Shown here: in pieces, positions 8,805-17,040 of the stretch
Numbering within the stretch: the first letter of the stretch is position 1
Layout of the letters: each line of letters starts with the position of its first letter
From: Exiguobacterium sp. s146
GTDB taxonomy: Bacteria; Bacillota; Bacilli; Exiguobacteriales; Exiguobacteriaceae
Direction of reading: 5' to 3'
Assembly: GCF_018618415.1 (NCBI RefSeq)
Contig: NZ_JACSMA010000004.1
Coordinates: forward strand, 143,704 to 207,703
DNA: 64,000 nt
Position numbers and translations under genes: made by a program
The notes under the pieces: generated by a model
Database searches by the model: none
What the model was told of the DNA's origin: nothing
What the model saw: the letters and a program-made list of their open reading frames with translations, nothing else

Positions 8805-10514
8805 TTACGATTCGATGAATGAGAACGTCGTCACATCGAATAGTCCCATATCGGTCAACTTCAAATCCGGGATGACCGGGAGCGCGAGGAACGACATCGT
8901 CAAATACGGGTTGAAGTGGCGATGGGCCCCAACGACATCGAGCGCATCGTTCAACTGTTCGAGTACGTCCGCCACTTCCGCATACGGACGTTTCGTCATG
9001 AGTCCGCCGATTTCAAGCGGCAAGACGGCCAACACTTCGCCTTCTGACACTGCGACGACGCCGCCACCGACTTTCTCAAGCGTCTCGGCCGCGAGCAACA
9101 TGTCGTCCGGGCTCACCCCGGCGATGACGAGGTTATGGCTGTCGTGGGCGACCGTTGCCGCGAGCGCCCCTCGTTTCAAACCGAAACCGGTCACCGGTGC
9201 GAGCGCCATATGCCCCGTCCCGTGGTGACGTTCGATGACGGCAAGCGTGGCGATATCTTGCGCGAGGTCGGCACCCGAAGCATCCGGTTCAAAGACGAGC
9301 CGCTCCCGTTTCGTCAAGAGACTGTTCGGCAGCACTTGAATCACATCGACCGCTTCTTCCTTCACGGCCAAGCGGAACGACTCCGTCGTCAAGTCCGGCA
9401 GTTTCAGCTCGCCTCGCATCGGTTTCGGCACTTCAATCCCGGCAGCCTCGAATGTGGCCTTGCCCTCTTTTGCGACGACTTCCCCATTTACATACACGGT
9501 TTCGATTGTCACCGATTCGACGTCTGACAAGATCACAAAGTTCGCGCGTTTACCTGGGGCAATCGCACCGACGTCCTTCAGGCCATACGCCTCGGCTGCA
9601 TGGAGACTCGCAACCGCGTACGCCGTTTCAGGCTTGACCCCTTGTTTGATGGCCATCCGGATATTGTAATCAATCCCACCCTCGGCGACGAGATCGTCCA
9701 AGTGTTTATCGTCCGTACAGAACAAGAAGCGATGGGCGTTGCTTTCGGTGATCGCCAAGCTGACCTTCTCGACGTTCCGCGCGACCGACCCTTCCCGAAT
9801 TTGAACGTAAAATCCGCGGCGTACCCGTTCAAGCGCCTCTTCAGCCGTCGTGCATTCATGATCGGTCATGATGCCGGCCGTGCGATACACATTCAACTGA
9901 TCCGGACCGAGACCCGAGGCATGGCCGTCGACGACTTTTCCGGCGAGTTCCGCCTGGGCAATCTTTTGAAGCATATCCGGGCTCCCCGACTCGACGGACG
10001 GATAGTCCATCACTTCACCGAGACCGTGCACCCCCGGATCTCCTAAGAATGGTGCCAAGTCCTCCGCGTATAGCTTCGCCCCTGCGTGCTCGAACGGCGT
10101 CGCCGGCACACAGCTCGGGAGCATCATCCGCACGTCGAGCGGCAACCCCTCGGCATCCGCCAACATGTACTCGATGCCGAGCGCCCCGTTGACGTTCGCA
10201 ATCTCGTGCGGATCGGCGATGACCGTCGTCACGCCGAGCGGCAAGACCGCTTTGGCGAACTCGTGAGGCGGAACCATCGATGACTCGATATGGACGTGGG
10301 AATCGATAAACGATGGTGCCAGCGTCCAGGACGGGTCGTGGTATTCCGTCTCCCCTTCGTAGCCGTCCCCGATGGCCACGATATATCCCGCATCGATGGC
10401 GACATCGGTGCGAATCGTCTCGCGACTATAGACGTCGATGACCGCCACATCTTTAAAGACGACCGCCGCTTTCTTTTTCTTCGCCGCGATGTCGATCAAA
10501 TGTTGTTTCTCCAT
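8805..10514 (-). CDS. ade: Adenine deaminase
   Basis: Amidohydrolase-superfamily enzyme of 569 residues that deaminates adenine to hypoxanthine for purine salvage in the cytosol. The metal motif HVHIESS is at 73-79, followed by ADPHEIANV, the second metal-site region DGHASGLG, and FCTDDKH. The C-terminal half carries the adenine-deaminase-specific domain, ending with MSFLALPVIPDLKLTDMGLF. Length matches the B. subtilis enzyme (AdeC, about 577). In B. subtilis adeC lies just after the pur operon; here it sits far from it, while the paralogue YerA stays near pur. ATG at 10514 follows AAGGAG. Apparently monocistronic. Confidence 0.93.
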   Translation of the reverse strand: MEKQHLIDIAAKKKKAAVVFKDVAVIDVYSRETIRTDVAIDAGYIVAIGDGYEGETEYHDPSWTLAPSFIDSHVHIESSMVPPHEFAKAVLPLGVTTVIADPHEIANVNGALGIEYMLADAEGLPLDVRMMLPSCVPATPFEHAGAKLYAEDLAPFLGDPGVHGLGEVMDYPSVESGSPDMLQKIAQAELAGKVVDGHASGLGPDQLNVYRTAGIMTDHECTTAEEALERVRRGFYVQIREGSVARNVEKVSLAITESNAHRFLFCTDDKHLDDLVAEGGIDYNIRMAIKQGVKPETAYAVASLHAAEAYGLKDVGAIAPGKRANFVILSDVESVTIETVYVNGEVVAKEGKATFEAAGIEVPKPMRGELKLPDLTTESFRLAVKEEAVDVIQVLPNSLLTKRERLVFEPDASGADLAQDIATLAVIERHHGTGHMALAPVTGFGLKRGALAATVAHDSHNLVIAGVSPDDMLLAAETLEKVGGGVVAVSEGEVLAVLPLEIGGLMTKRPYAEVADVLEQLNDALDVVGAHRHFNPYLTMSFLALPVIPDLKLTDMGLFDVTTFSFIES

Positions 10515-10634
10515 CTGTGTGTCTCCTTTTTTCTACGTATTTTTACTATCTTAACAAGAATAATCTTTCAGGCGCAATTTCTTTTTCAACTTATGCGACA
10601 ATGAAAGCATATCGGTTTGAAAGGGGTTACACAT

Positions 10635-11171
10635 ATGCAGTACAAATTAGGAGAACTTATTCCCCGTGTCGATGAGACGGTATTCATCGCGCCCGGGGCC
10701 CATGTCATCGGTGATGTCACGATCGGTGCCCATTCCGGCGTCTGGTTCAATACGGTCATTCGGGGAGACGAGGGACCGATTCGCATCGGCTCTTACGTGA
10801 ACATCCAAGACGGATCGATGGTGCACCAATATGAAGGCTCGCCGACGGTCATCCATGACCGCGTCTCTATCGGACATATGGCGATGATTCATGGCTGTGA
10901 AATCGAGGAAGGCTGTCTCATCGGCATGCATGCGACCGTGCTCGATGGCGCCAAAATCGGGAAGGGCTCGTTCATCGCCGCCGGTGCGCTCGTCACACCG
11001 AACATGCAAATCCCCGAAGGTGTCATGGTCATGGGTGTTCCGGCCAAAGTCGTCCGTCCGCTCAACGACGAGGATCGCTTCATCATGGAACGTACCGTCA
11101 ATAAATATGCGAAGCGGGCCGAACAGTATAAACAGACGTGTGAACCACTGACATCCACACAAAGTTTGTGA
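10635..11171 (+). CDS. Gamma-class carbonic anhydrase-like hexapeptide-repeat protein
   Basis: A 178-residue left-handed beta-helix protein of the YrdA/YtoA (gamma-CA-like) family, probably a cytosolic trimer. Repeats such as VIGDVTIGAHSGVWFN and VSIGHMAMIHGCEI form the helix, and the three zinc-ligand histidines are present (H64, H81, H86). Some members show carbonic anhydrase activity and many have no proven function. The ATG at 10635 is preferred because GAAAGGGG lies 9 bases upstream; a TTG at 10617 would add six residues without a ribosome site. The stop codon overlaps a cre box. Divergent from adenine deaminase. Confidence 0.85.
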   Translation: MQYKLGELIPRVDETVFIAPGAHVIGDVTIGAHSGVWFNTVIRGDEGPIRIGSYVNIQDGSMVHQYEGSPTVIHDRVSIGHMAMIHGCEIEEGCLIGMHATVLDGAKIGKGSFIAAGALVTPNMQIPEGVMVMGVPAKVVRPLNDEDRFIMERTVNKYAKRAEQYKQTCEPLTSTQSL

Positions 11172-11182
11172 AAGCGTTTACA
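11169..11182 (+). promoter_or_regulatory. cre site (CcpA operator)
   Basis: TGAAAGCGTTTACA matches the catabolite-response consensus TGWAANCGNTNWCA at every position. It overlaps the stop codon of the carbonic-anhydrase-like gene and lies about 110 bp before the 59-aa ORF, upstream of a TATACT at 11234-11239 that could be its -10 element. Confidence 0.65.
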
Positions 11183-11280
11183 AGATTCATAAAATGTTAA
11201 CGATTCCCCCGATTTTTCTTTATGTTTCCTTTGTATACTGAGGATGTAGTCAAGCCGACGTGTCGAAAGGGGCCAATTGT

Positions 11281-11460
11281 ATGTATCCAAACCATGCCGA
11301 ACTAATGTTAGACTTGTACGCCTCATCCGTGAACCCAAGCCATTGCCTGCATATCGAGGATTCGTTCGATGATTCATTGCAAGGCACACATCGCGAGGTT
11401 TGGGAACGACTGCAATTGGATAATAATATAGAGAAAGAAATTAAAACTGAGGGAACGTGA
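11281..11460 (+). CDS. Small acidic hypothetical protein, 59 aa
   Basis: I do not recognise this protein. It starts MYPNHAELMLDLYASSVNPS, contains HCLHIEDSFDDSLQGTHREV and ends with a charged helix. There is no signal peptide or membrane segment. The ATG at 11281 follows GAAAGGGG at good spacing, and a candidate -10 (TATACT) and a cre box lie upstream, so expression is plausible and may respond to carbon source. A 17-codon ORF begins 5 bases after its stop. Either one small operon or a leader plus a peptide is possible. Confidence 0.55.
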   Translation: MYPNHAELMLDLYASSVNPSHCLHIEDSFDDSLQGTHREVWERLQLDNNIEKEIKTEGT

Positions 11461-11465
11461 ACACA

Positions 11466-11519
11466 ATGATTCCAACGAATGTCATTCAAGACTGGCTTGC
11501 AGGCAAGCTAAAAAAATAA
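11466..11519 (+). CDS. Possible 17-residue peptide gene
   Basis: Reads MIPTNVIQDWLAGKLKK then TAA. GAGGGAA ends 11 bases before the ATG and overlaps the last codons of the 59-aa ORF, which suggests coupled translation. The peptide is short, amphipathic and cationic at its end, the sort of composition seen in secreted or membrane-active peptides, but nothing identifies it. The stop codon is followed at once by a small hairpin (CTGAGC/GCTCAG) and then a strong terminator, which defines a transcript end right after it. It may be chance. Confidence 0.4.
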   Translation: MIPTNVIQDWLAGKLKK

Positions 11520-11565
11520 ACTGAGCGCTCATGCGAACAGCTCAGTCTCATTGACCTATAAATAT

Positions 11566-11603
11566 AGGCCCGATCGTAGTCACCTACGCCCGGGCCTTTT
11601 TGT
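11566..11603 (+). terminator. Terminator after the tiny ORFs
   Basis: AGGCCCG pairs with CGGGCCT around an inner CGTAG/CTACG stem, followed by TTTTTGTTT on the plus strand. A second, weaker hairpin lies at 11521-11545. The minus-strand nitroreductase ends immediately beside it. Confidence 0.75.
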
Positions 11604-12152
11604 TTACTCAAAAATCGTGAGGCAGCTGTCAATCGACTGACGACGTTTGGTCGGTGGCACGTCCTCGAACCGTCCGAGTTGGAGCAATCCGACGAACGTC
11701 TCCCCTTCGGCCCCAATCATGTCCTGTAGACGCGCATCCTCAAAGATGCCCCCGGTCCGCCAGACGAGACCGATGTCTCGCTCGCTACACAGTAAATGGA
11801 AGTTTTGAATGAATGTCGCTGTCGCGAGCAATGCATCCTTCTTGTCTTTCTCCGTCTCGAACGCCTTCGTCGTCACATAGACGCAAGCGGCCGCGTTCCG
11901 GATTCGCCCAGCAATCTTTTCCCGTTTCGACTCCGGTCCATCGGCGAAAGCCGGCTCGAGCGCCGATAGCAAAACATCTTTTCCGTCCCCGTTGAACAAG
12001 TAAATGTTCCATGGTTCGATCTTATTGTGAAACGGCGCTTGGTGGGCCGAGGTGAGTAATGTATATAGTTCTGACGTGTCGAGCGCGCCTTCCGTGAACA
12101 TACGAATCGTCCGCCGCGATTCAATCAACTGTTGTCCTGCTGTCTTTTCCAT
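11604..12152 (-). CDS. Nitroreductase-family flavoprotein
   Basis: FMN-dependent NAD(P)H oxidoreductase of the nitroreductase family, 182 residues, cytosolic. The N-terminal FMN-phosphate motif ESRRTIRMF is present, as are HQAPFHNKIEPWNIYLF (the S/P-x-N-x-QPW-like region) and the GLVWRTGG segment near the C-terminus. Members reduce nitroaromatics, quinones or flavins; the physiological substrate cannot be read from sequence. The ATG at 12152 is chosen because AGAGGGGGAAG precedes it; the in-frame ATG at 12188 lacks a ribosome site. An AACGTTTTC-like palindrome (12191-12207) overlaps its promoter region and only weakly resembles cre. Confidence 0.82.
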   Translation of the reverse strand: MEKTAGQQLIESRRTIRMFTEGALDTSELYTLLTSAHQAPFHNKIEPWNIYLFNGDGKDVLLSALEPAFADGPESKREKIAGRIRNAAACVYVTTKAFETEKDKKDALLATATFIQNFHLLCSERDIGLVWRTGGIFEDARLQDMIGAEGETFVGLLQLGRFEDVPPTKRRQSIDSCLTIFE

Positions 12153-12227
12153 TGAAGTCACTTCCCCCTCTATTTTCTCTTTCATCATAATTGAAAACGT
12201 TTCTCATTTGAAGAAGAACGACTTCCA

Positions 12228-12258
12228 CAAAAAAACGCATCCCTGATTCAGGAATGCG
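12228..12258 (-). terminator. Terminator of the lysine operon
   Basis: GCATTCCTGA / TCAGGGATGC hairpin followed by seven T on the minus strand, 10 bases after the lysA stop codon. Confidence 0.85.
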
Positions 12259-12267
12259 CTCCTTGTA

Positions 12268-13560
12268 TTATGTCGATTGCCCGACAATCTCACAGGCGAC
12301 CAAATCTTCGAGCGTCTGTCTGCGGACGACGAGACGGTGCGCCCCGTCTTTCACGAAGACGACGGCTGGACGGAGCATCTGGTTATAGTTGCTCGCCATC
12401 GAGAAATTATAGGCTCCTGTCGCTTTGACGAGCAAGAGATCCCCGGCTTCGACCGGCGGGATGAGCGAACGGTTCGAGATGATATCTCCCGACTCACAGC
12501 ACGCCCCGACGATTTTTGCCTCGAGCGTCTTCGGTTCATCCATCCGTGTCGCCGCGATGACGTCATACTCGGCGTCATAGAGGGCCGGACGAATGTTATC
12601 CGTCATGCCGCCATCGACCGAGACATACGTGCGGACACCGCTCACTTCTTTCACCGTCCCGACTTCATACAGCGTCGCACCGGCGTTGGCAACGAGCCAA
12701 CGGCCCGGTTCGATGCCGATTTTCGGGAGCGGGAGACCGAAGCGGTTCACTTCGGCGACGAGCGTATCCGTCACTTGCGTCATCGTGTCGGCGAAGTCGA
12801 GCGGGTCGTCCGATTCGAGATAAGCGACACCGAAGCCGCCGCCGATATTCAAGACGTCGGCCGTATAGCCTGTCTCCTGGCGAATCGTCTCGATGAAGTT
12901 GACCATCGTCTTGACCGTGTTGATGAACAGCGTCGGCTCTTGAATCTGCGAACCGACATGACAGTGAATCCCCGTCAAGTTCAACCGCTCCGTTTGTAGC
13001 GTCGCCCGGACCGCGTCGAGATAAGTGTCGTCATGGGTCGGGAAACCGAACTTCGTGTCGACCCCACCCGTCTGAATCGCCTCATGGGCGCCTCCGACGA
13101 CTTGTGGGACGATGCGGAGCAAGACATCGACGTCTACCCCTTGTTCCACGGCAAGACCTGATAACAGGCCGATTTCGCGCATGTTATCGATGGTGAAATG
13201 GGTGATGCCATTCTCGAGGGCGAACGTGATGTCTTGAATCGTCTTGTTCGACCCGTGGACGTGAATACGGTCGGCCGGAACGCCGGCGTGCAAGGCGACG
13301 AACATCTCGCCGCGCGAGACGACGTCGATGCTTAGGCCCGCTGCCATCACTTTATCGTAGACGGCCGCAATCGACATCGCTTTCGATGCGTACAGTGCGT
13401 ACGTGTTCGGATACTTGTCGAGGAAAGCGTTCCGGACGAGGCCGAGGCGACGTTCGAGTTCCGGCTCGCTCATGATATAGAGCGGCGTCCCGTACGTCGC
13501 TTGAAGTTCACGGACGGACACGCCTTCGATCATACAAACTGATTGGTTGGTGGTGTACAT
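12268..13560 (-). CDS. lysA: Diaminopimelate decarboxylase
   Basis: PLP enzyme of 430 residues that decarboxylates meso-DAP to lysine, the last step of the pathway. PLP lysine K60 lies in YALYASKAM. HVHGSNKT, HCHVGSQI, NIGGGFGV, EPGRWLVANAG and the active-site GACCESGDII follow in the usual order of a fold-type III barrel with C-terminal beta domain. ATG at 13560 has GAAGGAGG upstream. It overlaps the 3' end of alr by 31 bp and is the last gene of the operon. Being downstream of every DAP step, it is co-controlled by the lysine riboswitch in front of lysC. Confidence 0.96.
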   Translation of the reverse strand: MYTTNQSVCMIEGVSVRELQATYGTPLYIMSEPELERRLGLVRNAFLDKYPNTYALYASKAMSIAAVYDKVMAAGLSIDVVSRGEMFVALHAGVPADRIHVHGSNKTIQDITFALENGITHFTIDNMREIGLLSGLAVEQGVDVDVLLRIVPQVVGGAHEAIQTGGVDTKFGFPTHDDTYLDAVRATLQTERLNLTGIHCHVGSQIQEPTLFINTVKTMVNFIETIRQETGYTADVLNIGGGFGVAYLESDDPLDFADTMTQVTDTLVAEVNRFGLPLPKIGIEPGRWLVANAGATLYEVGTVKEVSGVRTYVSVDGGMTDNIRPALYDAEYDVIAATRMDEPKTLEAKIVGACCESGDIISNRSLIPPVEAGDLLLVKATGAYNFSMASNYNQMLRPAVVFVKDGAHRLVVRRQTLEDLVACEIVGQST

Positions 13561-14618
13561 ACATTGCCTCCTTCAAAGCGATGCGGGACACGCCATGAGC
13601 GTGCGCATAATTGTTCTGAGTTGTTGGCGTGCCCGGTGCGGGTCACGTCATCGATTTTTGTAAGATGGCCATACAGCTCCACACGATTTCCGACTTGTAC
13701 GGTGTCATCGACGCGTAAAAAACTGTGGCTCATGAAGATATTGCTGATGAACGGATAGGCCCGTCCTTCGATGTGGGCCGGTAAGAAGCGGCGGGCCCGC
13801 ATGAGTCCGTCGCCATAGCCGACCGCGAGCACGGCGATGCGTTCCTTCGTCTCGGCCGTGTAGCCCGTGCCGTAACCGACGTGGGCACCCGCTTCAATGT
13901 CGTGCACGGCGACGACTTCTGTCTCCCAGCGAAACGCCGGGACGAGCCAATCGACCGGTTCGACCGAAGAGTAGCCGTACAGAAAGATGCCGACACGTGC
14001 GTGCGTGCAATGCCCGAGACGCGGATCCGTTTGAAGCGTCGCCGCACTGTTGGCCGCATGCACGATCTCGAACGTGTGCCGTTCCATGAGACGATTCGAC
14101 CAGTCGGCGAACCGTTGCACGTGCACACTATGCTCGATTTCAGCGTTATCCGCGTCCGCGAGTGGGAAGTGTGTACATAACCCGACAAGGTCGAGCCCTT
14201 CGTCTTGGCAAAAAGCGACGATGGCCAACGCTTCCTGGAACGTCTTCGCACCGAAACGGTTCATGCCGACGTCGAGCTTCAAATGAAGCCGGACCCCGTC
14301 GAGCTGGTCCCGTTGCGAGACGAGCCAATCGTAAGAACCGATGGCGACGTCAAGTTGGTCCCGATGGACGGCTGTCCACTCGTAGACCGGGTTCATGACA
14401 AGGACGCGCGCTTCCGGAGCTGATGCCCGGACCTCGCTCGCCTCGTCAAGCGTCGTCAACATGAAGTGACGCACCCCTTCTTCGTACAGTGTCGTCACAA
14501 CTGGCTCCATCCCTAAGTTATAGGCGTTGTTTTTCACGACGGCGAACACCGGTCGGCCAAGCGCTTCAATCCGACGTTTGTTTTCGCGAATCGCATTCAA
14601 GTCAATTGTGACTCCCAT
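13530..14618 (-). CDS. alr: Alanine racemase-like protein of the dap-operon (Alr2) type
   Basis: Fold-type III PLP protein of 362 residues, shorter than typical Alr (about 385). The PLP lysine is K29 in AVVKNNAYNLG, where housekeeping racemases read VKANAYGHG. The tyrosine region VGYGTGYTA and HARVGIFLYG are present, and GYGDGLMRAR, IFMSHSFLRVDD and NNSEQLCAR follow. These variants recall the second racemase (Alr2) in staphylococcal dap operons. Position between ilvE and lysA suggests a role in the DAP branch, perhaps acting on an amino acid other than alanine; no dapF is seen in this window. Racemase activity is probable and the substrate is open. Confidence 0.8.
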   Translation of the reverse strand: MGVTIDLNAIRENKRRIEALGRPVFAVVKNNAYNLGMEPVVTTLYEEGVRHFMLTTLDEASEVRASAPEARVLVMNPVYEWTAVHRDQLDVAIGSYDWLVSQRDQLDGVRLHLKLDVGMNRFGAKTFQEALAIVAFCQDEGLDLVGLCTHFPLADADNAEIEHSVHVQRFADWSNRLMERHTFEIVHAANSAATLQTDPRLGHCTHARVGIFLYGYSSVEPVDWLVPAFRWETEVVAVHDIEAGAHVGYGTGYTAETKERIAVLAVGYGDGLMRARRFLPAHIEGRAYPFISNIFMSHSFLRVDDTVQVGNRVELYGHLTKIDDVTRTGHANNSEQLCARSWRVPHRFEGGNVCTPPTNQFV

Positions 14619-14631
14619 ACAAAAAACTCCT

Positions 14632-15558
14632 TTATTCTATGACTCCGGCTTTGACGAACGTGACCCAGTCGCGGTGGCCTGCGATTTGACCCGTCACTGC
14701 CTCACGGTAACGCGAGAGCATGTTCGTCGCGACCGTTTGGACGCCGCCACCAATCGAGATATTGTCGATTTCGATGACGCTCGTCACTTCAGCCGCCGTT
14801 CCTGTTAAGAAAATCTCATCTGCAACATATAGTTCATCACGTCCGATGTGGCGTTCGATGACCTCGAACCCTTCCTCACGGGCAAGTTCGATCACCGTTT
14901 GACGCGTGATGCCATCGAGCACTGAGCAATCGAGTGACGGTGTGAAAATTTTGTTTCCTTTGACGAGGAAGATGTTGGCGACGCTCGCCTCGCTGACGTT
15001 TCCGTTCATGTCGAGGGCGATCGCTTCGTCATACCCGTCGCGGACCGCTTCTCCTTTAAGGAGTTGCGAGTTCATATAGTTCGCTGCCGCTTTCGCTTGC
15101 ATCGGCATCATCGTCGAAGAGACGCGACGATACGAGGCGACTTTCGCGCGGATCCCGACCGTCTTGCTGAAATATTCGCCGAGCGGCCAGCATGAGATGG
15201 CAACGTGTACTTTCGTTTCCTGCGTCGGCATGAGTGCCTGCCAAGGTGTGCCGAGGAAAACGAATGGGCGGATGTAACAAGCTTCGAAGCCGTTGCGTTC
15301 AATCAATTCGATTGTCGCTTGTTCGAGCTCATCGACCGTGTACGGCAAGTCGACGTGATAGTATGCACACGAACGAACGAGTCGCTCCAAATGTTCACGG
15401 AGTCGGAAGATGGCCGGGCCTTCCTCTGTGTGGTATGCCCGAATCCCTTCGAAGAACCCGCTGCCGTAGTGAATCGCGTGCGTCATGATGCTCGTGTTCG
15501 CATCACTCGGCTCGATCCAAGCCCCGTCTTGCCACATCCATTGTCCATACTGTTCCAT
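14632..15558 (-). CDS. ilvE: Branched-chain amino acid aminotransferase (class IV)
   Basis: Fold-type IV PLP aminotransferase of 308 residues that interconverts Leu/Ile/Val with their 2-oxo acids using glutamate. The PLP lysine is K156 in MMPMQAKAAANYM, and EGIRAYHTEEGPAIFRLREH, ACYIRPFVF and NVSEASVANIFLVK are typical of E. coli-type IlvE rather than D-amino acid transaminase. It lies between dapD and alr in the lysine operon, where staphylococci carry the N-acetyl-DAP deacetylase gene. That position raises the question of a role in lysine synthesis (see findings), but the sequence alone supports only the BCAT assignment. Ribosome site GGGAGAG before ATG 15558. Confidence 0.9.
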   Translation of the reverse strand: MEQYGQWMWQDGAWIEPSDANTSIMTHAIHYGSGFFEGIRAYHTEEGPAIFRLREHLERLVRSCAYYHVDLPYTVDELEQATIELIERNGFEACYIRPFVFLGTPWQALMPTQETKVHVAISCWPLGEYFSKTVGIRAKVASYRRVSSTMMPMQAKAAANYMNSQLLKGEAVRDGYDEAIALDMNGNVSEASVANIFLVKGNKIFTPSLDCSVLDGITRQTVIELAREEGFEVIERHIGRDELYVADEIFLTGTAAEVTSVIEIDNISIGGGVQTVATNMLSRYREAVTGQIAGHRDWVTFVKAGVIE

Positions 15559-15605
15559 TGTTCAACTCTCCCATTCATTTTTTGATATTTTCTGTCTATT
15601 ATACG

Positions 15606-16313
15606 TTACAGGGAGCGTAAGTCATCAACAAGTTGTGTTTTTTCTGCGGTTTTTTCATCTTTTTGCTTGATGACGCGGGCTGGTGTCCCTGCCACGACGA
15701 CGCCTGGCGGTACGTCTTGTGTGACGACACTACCTGCTGCGACGACGGCATTTTCACCGATGCGGACGCCTTCCAAGATGACGGCGTTTGCTCCGACCAT
15801 GACACCGTCTTCGATGATGACCGGGTCTTTTGAAGGTGGCTCAAGGACACCGGCGACAACTGCGCCAGCGCCGAGGTGGACGTTTTTCCCGAGCGTCCCG
15901 CGGGCACCGATGACCGCGTTCATATCGACCATCGACCCGTCACCGATGACGGCACCGATATTGATGACGGCCCCCATCATGACGACGACGTTGTTTCCGA
16001 TTTGAACGTGGTCACGAATGAACGAACCTGGTTCGATGCGGGCATTCAACTGCGTCGTATCGAGCATCGGTACGGCGCTGTTGCGACGGTCGTACTCGAG
16101 GTGCGTGTCCGTGATGACGGCAGCGTTCGCTTCTAGGAAAGCAGCCGCCCGCTCAGCCGTCGTGAGGAACAGTTTCGACTCGTCCGTTCCGAAGGCTTTC
16201 GCATCTTCAATCGTCAAACCGGCCAATTGACCGTTGACGTACAATTTGACTGGCGTTTCTTTCTTGGCATCTTTAATGTATTGCGCGATTTCATAAGCGT
16301 TTGTGAGTAACAT
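15606..16313 (-). CDS. dapD: Tetrahydrodipicolinate N-acetyltransferase
   Basis: Transfers acetyl from acetyl-CoA to tetrahydrodipicolinate, opening the acetylase branch of DAP synthesis used by Bacillales. Product is 235 residues with an N-terminal alpha/beta domain ([20 protein letters not shown]) and a C-terminal hexapeptide left-handed beta-helix ([39 protein letters not shown]). This is the DapH/YkuQ type, not the larger succinylating DapD. ATG at 16313 has CGAGGAGG upstream and overlaps dapB by 23 bp, so translation is coupled. The partner aminotransferase and deacetylase of this branch are not encoded next to it. Confidence 0.95.
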   Translation of the reverse strand: MLLTNAYEIAQYIKDAKKETPVKLYVNGQLAGLTIEDAKAFGTDESKLFLTTAERAAAFLEANAAVITDTHLEYDRRNSAVPMLDTTQLNARIEPGSFIRDHVQIGNNVVVMMGAVINIGAVIGDGSMVDMNAVIGARGTLGKNVHLGAGAVVAGVLEPPSKDPVIIEDGVMVGANAVILEGVRIGENAVVAAGSVVTQDVPPGVVVAGTPARVIKQKDEKTAEKTQLVDDLRSL

Positions 16314-17040
16314 GAGTGGCCTCCTCGTATAGGTTCGTTAAATTATATAATCCGGCTGGGCGGTCAACAATCGTTGCCGCCGCAGCGAGTGCCCCGTTCG
16401 CGAAGACGCGTTTGGACAGGGCCGTGTGTTTCAATTCGAGCATTTCGTCGTCTCCGGCAAACAGGACGGTATGTTCACCGAAAATCGTGCCCCCGCGTAC
16501 CGAATGCATGCCGAGTTCATCGGCTGCACGCGCTTCGCGGCGCGGTGTCCGGTCATATACCGGTGTCACGTCGCGTTTCGCCTCGATGGCACGGGCGAGC
16601 AGTTCTGCCGTCCCGCTCGGTGCGTCGACTTTCTTACGGTGGTGCGCTTCAATCACTTCGATATCATACCCGAGCGTGAGCGGGACGAGTTGGTCGAGCA
16701 ATTGTTTCAAGAGCGCGATCCCGTAAGACGTGTTGTACGACTGGAAAATCGGAATCTCCTTGGACGTTTCTTCGATTTTGGCGAGCTCGGCTTCTGAGAA
16801 ACCCGTCGTCGCGATGACGAGCGGAATCTGCTTGGCTTTCCCGAAGGCGAGCACGTCGTCTAACAACGCCGGGTTCGAGAAGTCGATGACGACATCGACC
16901 TCGGCCTCCACGTCCTGCAGCGAGACGGGGTGCTCCCCGCCGGCTGGTGAGACGATGGCTGCGACGTTCAATTTCTGTGTCCGGGCGACCTCTTCGACAA
17001 TCTGTCCCATCGCGCCGTATCCGTGGATGAGTAAGTTCAC
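16291..17040 (-). CDS. dapB: 4-Hydroxy-tetrahydrodipicolinate reductase
   Basis: NAD(P)H-dependent reductase of 249 residues converting hydroxy-tetrahydrodipicolinate to tetrahydrodipicolinate. The nucleotide-binding loop is [13 protein letters not shown] (a variant of GxxGxMG), and the catalytic stretch [15 protein letters not shown] contains the paired histidines and lysine. [13 protein letters not shown] and [16 protein letters not shown] close the C-terminal domain. Translation starts at GTG 17040, which overlaps the dapA stop (GTGA). This tight packing shows the operon is translated as a unit. Confidence 0.95.
   Translation of the reverse strand: MNLLIHGYGAMGQIVEEVARTQKLNVAAIVSPAGGEHPVSLQDVEAEVDVVIDFSNPALLDDVLAFGKAKQIPLVIATTGFSEAELAKIEETSKEIPIFQSYNTSYGIALLKQLLDQLVPLTLGYDIEVIEAHHRKKVDAPSGTAELLARAIEAKRDVTPVYDRTPRREARAADELGMHSVRGGTIFGEHTVLFAGDDEMLELKHTALSKRVFANGALAAAATIVDRPAGLYNLTNLYEEATHVTHKRL

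Noticed and set aside
12191..12207. cre-like TGAAAACGTTTCTC near the nitroreductase promoter
   Set aside because: The core matches but two conserved end positions do not. Too weak to list as an operator.
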